Shown here in pieces: positions 34,629 through 44,096 of a stretch of DNA of 64,000 bases; the stretch's first letter is position 1; each line of letters begins with the position of its first letter. The notes below the pieces were generated by a model. The model was not told where the DNA came from. It worked only from the letters and a program-made list of their open reading frames with translations, and made no database searches. Both the position numbers and the translations under genes were made by a program. This DNA comes from an uncultured Paracoccaceae bacterium (GTDB lineage: Bacteria > Pseudomonadota > Alphaproteobacteria > Rhodobacterales > Rhodobacteraceae): the NCBI GenBank assembly GCA_913060475.1, contig CAJXSD010000001.1, positions 1 to 64,000 on the forward strand, in the 5' to 3' direction.

Positions 34629-37324
34629 TGGCCCTTGGACCGATAGTCTTTGTTTATCCTTATGTTTTGTTGGCCTTAATCGGCCTGCCCGTTTTGTGGG
34701 TCATTTTGCGTGCCCTGCCACCGCGCCCCAAAACCCGTGTCTTTGCCGCGGTGCCCCTGTTGTTGGGGTTGCAGGACCAAGAGGTTGATAAAAACAAAAC
34801 CCCCCTTTGGCTGATCGTATTGCGCAGTTTGATTGTGGCATTGATCATCATCGGTCTGGCCCAGCCGCGTTGGGCACCGGATGGACCACAGCGCGGCCAA
34901 GACCGTATATTGGTATTTATCGACGGCGGGTGGGCGCAGGCAAACGCGCCCCAACTGATCCAGGCGCAAATGGCAGACTTGATTTCTGCGCCGGATTTTG
35001 CAGACAAACGGATCGCAATTTTGAATGCCGCAGCACCTGCGCCTGTCCTTTGGCAACCTGCGGCACAAGCGGCGCAGAATTTACGCGATTGGCAGGCTGC
35101 GGCGTGGGATCCGGATTGGCAGGGCAGTTTGGATATCCTGCGCGATACACCAGGTACATTTGATGTGTTCTGGGCGGCAGATGGTTTGGATTACAACGGC
35201 GCGCGGGCCGATCTGATCCAGGCATTTCAGTCGCGCGGCGCGTTACGCATTTATCAACGTGATGCAGGGTTTCCCGTGATCCTTGATGTTGATCAATCAG
35301 ACACGATTTTGACGGTGATGATCGCCGCACAGGGGGCAGACCTGTCGGCGTTGGATTTGCGGGTCGAGGGTGTCGATCCCGGTGGTCAGCCGATCACAAT
35401 TGCCACAAATCCCATTCCCCCCACTGGACGGGTCGCATTGGACATTCCGCGCGAATTGCAGGGGCGGATCACGCGGTTCCGGATTGTGCAACATCCCTAT
35501 GTCGGGGCACATTATGTCATCGCCGATCAGTTGCGCCGCCCCCAAGTGGGCATCGTCGTTGATGCCGCGCAAAATGAACAATTGGATGTATTGGATCCGC
35601 TAAACTATGTCGAACAGGCGGTTGCGCCCTATGCCGATATCGTGCGGGGGCCCGTGGATCAGTTGATGCTGGTACAACCCGATGTGATCATTGCGGCAGA
35701 TACCGCAGGCTTGCCACAGGCTGACGATATTCAGGACTGGGTCGCGCAGGGGGGGCATTTGTTACGCTTTGCGGGGCCTGCGATGGCAACTGTATCCTCG
35801 CAATTTGCCGCTGATCCATTGTTGCCGGTGCAATTGCGGCAGGGGGGGCGCAATTTGGGCGGCACGATGAGCTGGCAAACACCAAAGTCACTGGCCGAAT
35901 TTGACCCCGCATCGCCGTTTTATCAGCTGGATATACCCGCTGATGTATCCATTCAGGCCCAAGTGTTAGCCGAACCATCCCCTGATTTATCGGACAAAGT
36001 TTTGGCGCGATTACAGGATGGCACGCCCTTGGTCACGCAGTCCCAGCTAGGGTTGGGGCGGATCAGCCTGTTTCATGTCACGGCCACGCCGCAATGGTCG
36101 AACCTGCCGCTGACGGGATTGTTTGTTGAAATGCTGCAACGCCTTGTTCGGCCCACGACGGCGGGGGCGGCGATGGCGCAAAACCCTGATACAGAATGGA
36201 CCGTTTTACAGGCGCTGGATGCCCGTGGTCTGTTGCAAGATCCTGAATATAAAACAATTTTGACCCAAGATATGCTCGATCAATCTGGAATTACCCCAGA
36301 TGCACCGTTAGGGATATATCAATCGCAGACATCGGTCATGACGCGGAATTTGGGCGATGTCTATCCTGCTCTTGACCCGGTTGTGTGGCCATCCGACGTG
36401 ACCGTGATCACCGATGCACAACCCGTGATGTCCGTGGAATTCGGGCCATTTTTGTTGATCGCTGCCTTGGTGTTACTCTGTGTCGATGTATTCGCCAGTT
36501 TGCTGGTATCGGGTCGGCAGGTTTTTGCAACAGTCGCAGCCATGGTCATTGCGCTAGGGGTGATGCCTGATCCGGCACGCGCAGACACGCAGACGGCGCC
36601 AGATGAAATCGCATTGGCCCATATCAAAACAGGGGACGCGCGGATTGATGCCTTGGCCCATGCAGCGATGGTGGGATTAAGCGACACGTTGTTTTTCCGG
36701 ACATCTGTTGAACCTTCGGCCCCCGTTAGTTTGGATGTCGAACGCGATACATTGGCGTTTTATCCGCTGATCTATTGGCCCATCATCGACAGCCAACCGG
36801 CCCCATCGGCACGCGCGGTTGAGGTGTTGAATGAATTTTTGCGCTCTGGCGGGGTGATTTTGTTCGATACGATGGATGCCGAATTGCGGCGCGGAAATTC
36901 TGCACAAAACCCGAAATTGATGCGGCTGCTGCAGGATTTGGATATTCCACCATTGGAACCTGTTGCATCTGATCATGTGCTGACGCGTGCCTTTTATTTG
37001 TTGCAGGATTTTCCCGGGCGTTATCGGTCGGGGCAATTGTGGGCCGAGGCCCCGACAGATACCCAGACAGTGGATGGTTTGCCATTTCGGCCGTTAAATG
37101 ACGGCGTCAGCCCCGTGTTCATAGGGTCAAATGATTGGGCCGCTGCTTGGGCGATGGACAGTCGCGGCGAACCCTTGGTTCCGATCGGGCGGGGTCGTGC
37201 AGGGGATCGCCAACGCGAAATCGCGCTGCGGTTTGGTGTGAATTTGGTAATGCATGTGCTGACTGGGAATTATAAATCGGATCAGGTCCATGTACCCGCC
37301 TTGTTGGATCGGTTGGGGCAATGA
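34628..37324 (+). CDS. Membrane protein with BatA-like N-terminus and DUF4159 C-terminal domain
   Basis: An 898-residue protein. Two helices near the N-terminus (about 8-31 and 60-82) resemble BatA. A vWA-like region follows, but its metal motif is degenerate (FIDGGWA). Two further helices lie near 610-650. The last 230 residues are a DUF4159 domain starting about HIKTGDARIDALAHAAMVG, similar to a ThuA/GATase-like fold. Start and the previous stop share one base (TAATG). Probable function: partner of the MoxR ATPase in the envelope. Confidence 0.85.
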   Translation: MALGPIVFVYPYVLLALIGLPVLWVILRALPPRPKTRVFAAVPLLLGLQDQEVDKNKTPLWLIVLRSLIVALIIIGLAQPRWAPDGPQRGQDRILVFIDGGWAQANAPQLIQAQMADLISAPDFADKRIAILNAAAPAPVLWQPAAQAAQNLRDWQAAAWDPDWQGSLDILRDTPGTFDVFWAADGLDYNGARADLIQAFQSRGALRIYQRDAGFPVILDVDQSDTILTVMIAAQGADLSALDLRVEGVDPGGQPITIATNPIPPTGRVALDIPRELQGRITRFRIVQHPYVGAHYVIADQLRRPQVGIVVDAAQNEQLDVLDPLNYVEQAVAPYADIVRGPVDQLMLVQPDVIIAADTAGLPQADDIQDWVAQGGHLLRFAGPAMATVSSQFAADPLLPVQLRQGGRNLGGTMSWQTPKSLAEFDPASPFYQLDIPADVSIQAQVLAEPSPDLSDKVLARLQDGTPLVTQSQLGLGRISLFHVTATPQWSNLPLTGLFVEMLQRLVRPTTAGAAMAQNPDTEWTVLQALDARGLLQDPEYKTILTQDMLDQSGITPDAPLGIYQSQTSVMTRNLGDVYPALDPVVWPSDVTVITDAQPVMSVEFGPFLLIAALVLLCVDVFASLLVSGRQVFATVAAMVIALGVMPDPARADTQTAPDEIALAHIKTGDARIDALAHAAMVGLSDTLFFRTSVEPSAPVSLDVERDTLAFYPLIYWPIIDSQPAPSARAVEVLNEFLRSGGVILFDTMDAELRRGNSAQNPKLMRLLQDLDIPPLEPVASDHVLTRAFYLLQDFPGRYRSGQLWAEAPTDTQTVDGLPFRPLNDGVSPVFIGSNDWAAAWAMDSRGEPLVPIGRGRAGDRQREIALRFGVNLVMHVLTGNYKSDQVHVPALLDRLGQ

Positions 37325-39366
37325 CGATGTTTGACGTGATATTTGCCCCGCTGGTTCCCATGGGTGTATTGGCGGCACTGGCGGTGATCGGCGTTTTGTC
37401 CATTGGTTTGGCGTTTTGGCGTGGGCTATCGGGGTGGTGGGTGCGGGCCTTGGCCTATGCGGCAGTGATGGGGATTTTGGCACAACCCATGATCCGCGAC
37501 ACAAAAACCGCCGATTTGGATGATATTGTCGTGGTTGTTGTGGATCGGTCCTTATCGAATGCACTGGGCAATCGGGTTGACCAGACCCAACAGGCCTTGG
37601 ATGCGTTGGGGGCGCGTTTGGGGACACGACAGGGGGTGCAGCTGCGTCAGATTGATGTGGGCGATGGGCCTGATAACACTGGCACCCGCATCGCGCAGGC
37701 CATAAATCGAGTGCGCGCAGACATCCCACCCCAGCAATTGTCATCGATTTTTGTGATCTCGGATGGGCAAATCCACGACACGGATCCCTTGGGTCTAGAT
37801 GTGCCTGTGCATCACATCATGACGGGCGATCCCGCAGATTTTGATCGCCAAATTGTAATTAAGCAGGCCCCTGTTTATGCCATTTTGGGCGAAAAAATGG
37901 AAATCACGCTCGCGGTCCAAGACGACGGTGCAATGCCCGTTAATCAGACACGGGTCACCCTAACGGCCCGCGTTGGGGCGTCAGAGCCAGTGGAATTTAA
38001 CGTGCCCATTGGCCAAGATGTAACATTACAACTGGACCCGCCCCATGCAGGCAAAACCGTGTTTGAATTACAGGTTCCAACCCTGGCCGGCGAAATTACC
38101 GAACAGAACAATCGCGCGATTGCACAGGTCAATGTTATTCGCGACCGTCTGCGTGTGTTGTTGGTGTCGGGCATGCCGCATCCTGGTGCGCGGGTCTGGC
38201 GCAATTTGTTGAAATCAGACAGTTCAGTTGATTTGGTTCATTTCACCATTCTACGCCCCCCCGGCAAACAGGATGATGTGCCCGTTTCGGAATTATCACT
38301 AATTGCCTTTCCGACGCGTGAATTGTTTTTGGAAAAAATTGATGACTTTGATTTGATCATATTTGATCGCTATAAACGGCGGGGCATTTTGCCATCGGCC
38401 TATTTGCAAAATATCGTTGATTACGTGCGCAACGGTGGGGCGGTTCTGGTGTCGGCCGGGCCAGACTTTGCCTCGGCCAATTCGATTTCACGTTCGCCCC
38501 TGGGGGATATTTTGCCAGCTGTGTCGACATCGCGGATTATCACCGATTCTTATGTGCCGCAGGTATCTGATTTGGGCACGCGCCACCCCGTGACACAAAA
38601 TTTGCCCGATGACCCCGACTGGGGCCGGTGGTTTCGGCAGGTCGATTTGAATGTCACCCGTGGTCAAACTGTGATGACGGGGGCACAGGATAAACCCCTG
38701 CTGGTGCTGGACCGTGTGGATCAAGGGCGCGTTGCCTTGATCGCATCGGATCAGGTATGGCTGTGGTATCGTCAGTTTGAACAGGGCGGGCCGCAGCAGG
38801 AATTATTGCGCCGTGTCGCGCATTGGTTGATGCAGGAACCCGACCTTGAGGAAGAGGCCCTGAGCGCCGTTCAGCAAGGGCCTGATATTTTGATCACGCG
38901 CCGCAGTTTGGCAGATCAGGTGCCGCCACTGACCTTGACGGCACCATCGGGGTCGACCACCGAAATTGTGGCGCGCGCAACCAGTCCGGGCGTGTTTCAG
39001 GCGCAAATTGCTGCGCCAGAAAACGGCATATATGAATTGCGCGACACCACCCAAGCGATTGTATTTGCCAAAGGCGCGGTATCACCCATCGAATTTCAAA
39101 CGCCGCTGGCAACCAATGCGCGTATTGCGGCACTGACCGGGCAAACGGGGGGTGGTGTGGTCTGGGCGCAATCGGGGGTTCCCCTGTTGCGCGATATTGA
39201 TCCCGACCGGCCCGCATTCGGTAATGGTTGGATGGGTGTTGTCCGCAATCAGGCCACATCCGTCTTGGATGTCAGCACAAAACCCATTTTGCCAATTTGG
39301 ATCATGTTACTGTGTGTCGTTGGCTTAACCATAGCTGCCTGGCTGCGCGAAGGGCGCACCGCCTAG
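37321..39366 (+). CDS. Membrane protein with glutamine-amidotransferase-like domain
   Basis: A 681-residue protein: two N-terminal helices (about 10-32 and 40-58), a vWA-like segment (VVVVVDRSLSNALGNRV), an immunoglobulin-like part, then a class I GATase-like region (about 275-420: VLLVSGMPHPGARVW, FDLIIFDRYKRRGILP, GGAVLVSAGPDFA) without a catalytic Cys triad that I can see, and a C-terminal helix near 655-675. ATGA overlap with the DUF4159 gene. Likely a structural or regulatory partner in the same envelope complex. Confidence 0.85.
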   Translation: MTMFDVIFAPLVPMGVLAALAVIGVLSIGLAFWRGLSGWWVRALAYAAVMGILAQPMIRDTKTADLDDIVVVVVDRSLSNALGNRVDQTQQALDALGARLGTRQGVQLRQIDVGDGPDNTGTRIAQAINRVRADIPPQQLSSIFVISDGQIHDTDPLGLDVPVHHIMTGDPADFDRQIVIKQAPVYAILGEKMEITLAVQDDGAMPVNQTRVTLTARVGASEPVEFNVPIGQDVTLQLDPPHAGKTVFELQVPTLAGEITEQNNRAIAQVNVIRDRLRVLLVSGMPHPGARVWRNLLKSDSSVDLVHFTILRPPGKQDDVPVSELSLIAFPTRELFLEKIDDFDLIIFDRYKRRGILPSAYLQNIVDYVRNGGAVLVSAGPDFASANSISRSPLGDILPAVSTSRIITDSYVPQVSDLGTRHPVTQNLPDDPDWGRWFRQVDLNVTRGQTVMTGAQDKPLLVLDRVDQGRVALIASDQVWLWYRQFEQGGPQQELLRRVAHWLMQEPDLEEEALSAVQQGPDILITRRSLADQVPPLTLTAPSGSTTEIVARATSPGVFQAQIAAPENGIYELRDTTQAIVFAKGAVSPIEFQTPLATNARIAALTGQTGGGVVWAQSGVPLLRDIDPDRPAFGNGWMGVVRNQATSVLDVSTKPILPIWIMLLCVVGLTIAAWLREGRTA

Positions 39367-39388
39367 TTCGCTGGTCTATCTTGGCATG

Positions 39389-40087
39389 CTAGCGTGGCTG
39401 CTTCAGCAATACGGTGCGCGAAGCTGATAAAAATTCGCGCCGCCAAAGCACCGCGACCGTAATGATTGTGCCCAAGATTAACGCCCAGTCGCCGGCCAAC
39501 CACGATAGCGCACAGATAGCGAAATAGACCGATCGCAGCCCACGGTTATAGCTGCGCGCTGCCGTGATGTTGATTTCGCCGGCCTGATATGCGCGATGAT
39601 CGGCCAATGGATCAGATTGATCGTTGGGTACCGCTGCGATGATAATGGCGCAATATCCAAACAATCGGTGCGACCATACGAATTTCAAAAACGCGTTTGT
39701 CACGAAAAACAGCACCACGAACAGTTTAATTTCCCAGACCAGATGCGGGTCCTTGGCTAGTGTTAATTCATTGGCAATACCTGCAAAACGATCTGCATTT
39801 CCCAACATGGCGACCAATCCACCGATCGAAATCATCGTGGCTGATGCAAAGAATGATGTTCCTTGGCGTAGGCCGTTCATGATCTGGCTGTCAAAAATGC
39901 GGTTGTCCCGTTCAGCCATGAACACCATCCAGTCGCGGCGATATCTCACCATGATTTGTGTGGTTGACGGGCGATGTTTTGGCGCGTTTTCAATGATATA
40001 TCCCGTGAAAGACCACGCTAGCATCAAACAGCCGAGCGCGATGAAATCATAGGTGGAAAATAATGAAAGTCTGTCGATCCAAGTCAT
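39389..40087 (-). CDS. DUF599 family membrane protein
   Basis: A 232-residue protein with four membrane helices (about 15-35, 100-120, 140-160, 200-222) and the family segment VRYRRDWMVFMAERDNRIFDSQIMNGL followed by GTSFFAST-like ASATMISIGG. Function unknown. The ATG at 40087 is chosen because the first helix lies just after it. It is convergent with the MoxR operon and divergent from glcD. Confidence 0.85.
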   Translation of the reverse strand: MTWIDRLSLFSTYDFIALGCLMLAWSFTGYIIENAPKHRPSTTQIMVRYRRDWMVFMAERDNRIFDSQIMNGLRQGTSFFASATMISIGGLVAMLGNADRFAGIANELTLAKDPHLVWEIKLFVVLFFVTNAFLKFVWSHRLFGYCAIIIAAVPNDQSDPLADHRAYQAGEINITAARSYNRGLRSVYFAICALSWLAGDWALILGTIITVAVLWRREFLSASRTVLLKQPR

Positions 40088-40118
40088 AGGACAGGTGTAG
40101 ACCCGAATGTAAGGCTTG

Positions 40119-40153
40119 CCAATTCCCAAAATTGGTTATATTTATTTACCAAT
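40119..40153. promoter_or_regulatory. Inverted repeats in the DUF599/glcD divergent region
   Basis: CCAATT-CCCAA-AATTGG (40119-40135) overlaps a second dyad ATTGGT (40131-40136) / ACCAAT (40148-40153). TTGGT/ACCAA half-sites are typical of GntR-family regulators such as GlcC, PdhR and LldR, but the usual spacer is 3 bases, not 11. A regulator of glycolate use could bind here. Confidence 0.35.
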
Positions 40154-40166
40154 AGCGAGGTGTGCC

Positions 40167-41606
40167 ATGGAAATGCCAGTCCCCAGCCAGCATCGTCTGG
40201 ATCGTAAATCAGAACTTGTCCTGCGGTTGCGTGCAATTTTGCCCGCGGATTGCGTCATAGATGACCCTATGGAAACGCGGGCCTATGAATGCGATGCGCT
40301 GTCGGCCTATCGCTGTCCGCCTATGGCGGTGGTGTTGCCCTATACAACCGAACAGGTGGCGCAAACCCTGAAAATTTGTCACGATCTGAACATTCCGGTG
40401 GTGCCGCGCGGGTCGGGCACATCATTGGCAGGGGGGGCCATGCCCACGTCTGACAGCATTATTTTGGGCGTGTCACGGATGAATGACGTTTTGGACACCG
40501 ACTATGATAACCGCGTGATCCGCGTCCAAACGGGCCGCACAAACCTAAGCGTGACAGGCGCAGTCGAAGCGGACGGTTTTTTCTATGCCCCCGACCCATC
40601 CAGCCAGTTGGCCTGTGCCATTGCGGGGAACATCGCGATGAATTCCGGCGGCGCGCATTGTCTGAAATATGGCGTGACGTCGAACAATTTGCTGGGCGTT
40701 CGCATTGTTACAATGCAGGGCGACATTCTGGACATCGGTGGTGCGCATCTGGATGCCCCCGATCTGGACCTGCTGGGTGTGATTTGCGGATCCGAGGGGC
40801 AGTTGGGCATCGTGACCGAGGCCACATTGCGCATCATCCACAAACCCGAGGGGGCGCTGCCCGTTCTGTTGGGTTTTGACAGTAACGAGGTGGCGGGCGC
40901 ATGCGTGTCAGATATTATCCGCGCGGGCGTGTTGCCCGTGGCCATCGAATTCATGGATCGCCCCTGTATCCGCGCGACCGAAGATTTCGCCAAGGCAGGC
41001 TACCCCGATTGTGAGGCATTGCTAATCATCGAAGTCGAAGGCAGCCCAATCGAAATCGAAGAGCAGTTGGAAAAAATATTGGCGATTGCAGCAACCCATA
41101 ATCCCGTCGAAATGCGCCGCGCCAATGACCTGCAAGAGGCGGCACGCATTTGGCTGGGCCGCAAATCTGCCTTTGGCGCGATGGGGCAGATCAATGATTA
41201 CATGTGCCTTGATGGTACAATCCCTGTGTCGAAATTGCCCTATGTGCTAAAACGCATAGGCGAGATGAGCCGCGAATTCGGTCTGGGTGTCGGAAACGTG
41301 TTTCATGCTGGTGACGGAAACATGCATCCGCTGATTTTGTATAATGCCAATGAACCGGGTGAATTGGAAAAATGCGAAGCATTCGGCGCGGAAATCCTCA
41401 AGCTTTGCGTTGAGGTGGGCGGTTGTTTGACCGGCGAACATGGTGTGGGGATCGAAAAACGTGACTTGATGGATCACCAATTCACCCGCGATGATCTGAT
41501 TGCGCAGATGAACATTAAGGATGTGTTTGATCCGGCGTGGTTGTTAAACCCGGCCAAGGTCTTTCCGCTGGATGCATCAGCATCACGGCGCGATGGGGGG
41601 ATGTGA
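40167..41606 (+). CDS. glcD: Glycolate oxidase FAD-binding subunit GlcD
   Basis: A 479-residue flavoprotein that oxidises glycolate to glyoxylate and passes electrons to the membrane via GlcF. FAD-binding type 4 motif VVPRGSGTSLAGGAMPT, then NIAMNSGGAHCLKYGVTSNNLLG; the C-terminal domain has GNVFHAGDGNMHPLI and GGCLTGEHGVGIEKR. GAGG before the ATG at 40167. First gene of glcDEF, with one base between each stop and the next ATG. Confidence 0.95.
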   Translation: MEMPVPSQHRLDRKSELVLRLRAILPADCVIDDPMETRAYECDALSAYRCPPMAVVLPYTTEQVAQTLKICHDLNIPVVPRGSGTSLAGGAMPTSDSIILGVSRMNDVLDTDYDNRVIRVQTGRTNLSVTGAVEADGFFYAPDPSSQLACAIAGNIAMNSGGAHCLKYGVTSNNLLGVRIVTMQGDILDIGGAHLDAPDLDLLGVICGSEGQLGIVTEATLRIIHKPEGALPVLLGFDSNEVAGACVSDIIRAGVLPVAIEFMDRPCIRATEDFAKAGYPDCEALLIIEVEGSPIEIEEQLEKILAIAATHNPVEMRRANDLQEAARIWLGRKSAFGAMGQINDYMCLDGTIPVSKLPYVLKRIGEMSREFGLGVGNVFHAGDGNMHPLILYNANEPGELEKCEAFGAEILKLCVEVGGCLTGEHGVGIEKRDLMDHQFTRDDLIAQMNIKDVFDPAWLLNPAKVFPLDASASRRDGGM

Positions 41607-41607
41607 T

Positions 41608-42708
41608 ATGATCCATTTCCCAACATCGGAACAGGATGTGGCGCAATATCTGGGCGCAGCCAAGGGCAGCGTGACGATCCAAGGGGGCGGCAGTCGGACC
41701 CTGCACCAACCCGCAGGTGACACATTGTCGATGGAAAAACTGACGGGCATTGTTGATTACGAACCGGGTGCCCTGACCATGGTGGCGCGCGCGGGCACGC
41801 CCCTGGCCGATATCGAACAAACATTGGCGCAAGAAAACCAGCGGTTGGCATTTGAACCTGTGGTGATGAATGACGTTCTGGGCAAAACAGGTGCCAGCAC
41901 GATTGGCGGTGTTTTTGCATCCAACGCCAGCGGATCACGCCGCATTCAGGCCGGTGCCGCGCGTGATTTTTTGTTGGGGGTGCGCTGCGTCGACGGGGCA
42001 GGGACCATCATAAAAAACGGTGGCCGCGTGATGAAAAACGTAACTGGCTATGATCTGGTGAAATTACTGGCGGGCAGTTGGGGGCAATTGGCCGCCCTGA
42101 CCGAGGTATCGTTCAAGGTGCTGCCCATTTCCGAAACCGAGGCAACACTATCCGTTGCGGTCACCGATCCTGTCGCCGCTGTGGCGTTGATGACGCGTGT
42201 CATGTCTACGCCCTACGATGTGACTGGCGTATCCTATGATCCGGCGCAGGGGGTGGCTTTGGTCCGGATTGAAGGGTTTGAAAAGTCTGTTTCCTATCGC
42301 TCGGCCGAGTTGCGCCAAGTTTTGGCACCGTTTGGTGATGTGGATATTTTATCGGATCTTGCGTCGCGTGCTATGTGGCAGGCCTTGCGCCGATTGGGTC
42401 CACTGGTTGGGCAATCTGGTACGCTGTGGCGCGTGTCGGTGAAACCCACAGACGGCCCCGCAGTGGTTGAGGCATTACATGGGGCCCCCTATGTCATGGA
42501 TTGGTCGGGTGGATTGATCTGGGCCGTCTTACCCAGTGATTTCGATCTGCGCGCGTCCCTGTCGCAGATTGCGGGCCACGCAACCTGTTTTGGTCAGGGA
42601 CATAGCCTGTTGCACCCACATTCAGCGGGTGTGGCAGCAATCATGCAGGGCATTCGCGAAAAATTCGATCCCCATCATTTGTTCCCAACGCACAGCAAGG
42701 CGGCGTGA
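41608..42708 (+). CDS. glcE: Glycolate oxidase subunit GlcE
   Basis: A 366-residue second FAD-binding subunit: IQGGGSRTLHQPAGD, GALTMVARAGTPLADIEQ, STIGGVFASNASGSRRIQAGAARDF, and LHPHSAGVAAIMQGIREKFDP at the end. It is shorter than GlcD and lacks its second domain, as usual. The ATG at 41608 follows the glcD TGA by one base. Confidence 0.94.
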   Translation: MIHFPTSEQDVAQYLGAAKGSVTIQGGGSRTLHQPAGDTLSMEKLTGIVDYEPGALTMVARAGTPLADIEQTLAQENQRLAFEPVVMNDVLGKTGASTIGGVFASNASGSRRIQAGAARDFLLGVRCVDGAGTIIKNGGRVMKNVTGYDLVKLLAGSWGQLAALTEVSFKVLPISETEATLSVAVTDPVAAVALMTRVMSTPYDVTGVSYDPAQGVALVRIEGFEKSVSYRSAELRQVLAPFGDVDILSDLASRAMWQALRRLGPLVGQSGTLWRVSVKPTDGPAVVEALHGAPYVMDWSGGLIWAVLPSDFDLRASLSQIAGHATCFGQGHSLLHPHSAGVAAIMQGIREKFDPHHLFPTHSKAA

Positions 42709-42709
42709 T

Positions 42710-44035
42710 ATGCAAACCTTTTTCAAGCCCGAACAACTGACCGACCCGGATTTTGAACGATCCAACGAAATCCTGCGGGCCTGCGTGCATTGTGGGTTTT
42801 GTACGGCGACCTGTCCCACCTATCAGGTGTTGGGCGACGAATTGGACAGCCCCCGCGGGCGTATTTATCTGATCAAGGATATGTTGGAAAACAACCGCAT
42901 TCCTGATGAGCGGACCGTCAAACATATTGATCGGTGTTTGTCATGCTTGGCCTGTATGTCCACATGCCCATCGGGGGTGCATTATATGCATCTGATTGAT
43001 CATGCCCGCGCCTATATCGATGAACACTATGATCGGCCATGGTCTGATCGTGCGCTGCGTTGGGTTCTTGCGCGGGTCATCCCCTATCCCTATCGGTTCC
43101 GACTGGCATTGTTGGGGGCAAAACTGGCGCGTCCCTTTGCGCGGTTTTTGCCGGACGCGCGGTTGCGGGCCATGATCGCCATGGCCCCCAAACGCATCCC
43201 CCCAGTCAGCCGCAATGACGATCCGCAAACATTCCAGCCCAAGGGTGCAAAACGCAAGCGCGTCGCCTTGATGACGGGATGTGCGCAGCGGGCGTTAAAC
43301 ACGGATATCAACGATGCCACGCTGCGCCTGTTGCAGCGGTTGGGCTGTGAAATTGTGATCCCGCAGGGGCAGGGATGTTGCGGCGCGCTGACACATCATA
43401 TGGGCAAAACCGATCAATCGCACGCCTCGGCGGCTGCCAATATTCGCGCATGGATGGCCGAAGTCCGCGACCAAGGCCTAGATGCCATTGTGATCAATAC
43501 CAGCGGCTGCGGCACAACGGTCAAGGATTATGGCCACATGTTCCGCGGCACCCCGCTGGAACAAGACGCCAAAACGGTGTCCGCGCTGGCCAAAGACGTG
43601 TCCGAGGTTTTGATCGATCTGGATTTCCCCGAATGTTCGGGGCAGGGCCTGACGGTTGCCTATCATGCGGCCTGTTCCTTGCAACACGGCCAGCAGATCA
43701 AGGATCATCCAAAAACATTGCTGCGGCGCGCCGGGTTTGGTGTGGCTGAGCCACGTGACCCCCATCTGTGTTGTGGATCGGCGGGCACCTATAACCTGTT
43801 GCAACCCGAAATTTCAGTGCAATTAAAAACCCGCAAAGTGCAGACATTGCAGGCCATTCAGCCTGATGTCGTTGCGGCCGGCAACATTGGATGCATGATG
43901 CAGATTGGATCGGGCACAGATATTCCGATTGTGCATACGGTCGAATTGCTAGATTGGGCGACAGGGGGCCCCAAACCTGCCAGCCTGTCCCCGGATTATA
44001 CCGCACCCAAGGATAGCGTGCCAATTTTGCGTTGA
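42710..44035 (+). CDS. glcF: Glycolate oxidase iron-sulfur subunit GlcF
   Basis: A 441-residue electron-transfer subunit with two [4Fe-4S] motifs: C25/C28/C31/C35 and C76/C79/C82/C86. Two CCG domains follow (QGCCGALTHHMG and HLCCGSAGTYNL) typical of the heterodisulfide-reductase-like family. All canonical Cys are present. The start at MQTFFKPEQL, one base after glcE, is chosen over a longer upstream frame that overlaps glcE. Confidence 0.95.
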   Translation: MQTFFKPEQLTDPDFERSNEILRACVHCGFCTATCPTYQVLGDELDSPRGRIYLIKDMLENNRIPDERTVKHIDRCLSCLACMSTCPSGVHYMHLIDHARAYIDEHYDRPWSDRALRWVLARVIPYPYRFRLALLGAKLARPFARFLPDARLRAMIAMAPKRIPPVSRNDDPQTFQPKGAKRKRVALMTGCAQRALNTDINDATLRLLQRLGCEIVIPQGQGCCGALTHHMGKTDQSHASAAANIRAWMAEVRDQGLDAIVINTSGCGTTVKDYGHMFRGTPLEQDAKTVSALAKDVSEVLIDLDFPECSGQGLTVAYHAACSLQHGQQIKDHPKTLLRRAGFGVAEPRDPHLCCGSAGTYNLLQPEISVQLKTRKVQTLQAIQPDVVAAGNIGCMMQIGSGTDIPIVHTVELLDWATGGPKPASLSPDYTAPKDSVPILR

Positions 44036-44096
44036 CGTGCGCCCCGCGAAAGTGTGACAGTGGACCAAGGTAGCCTGGTACAGGGTGGAGGGGTGT

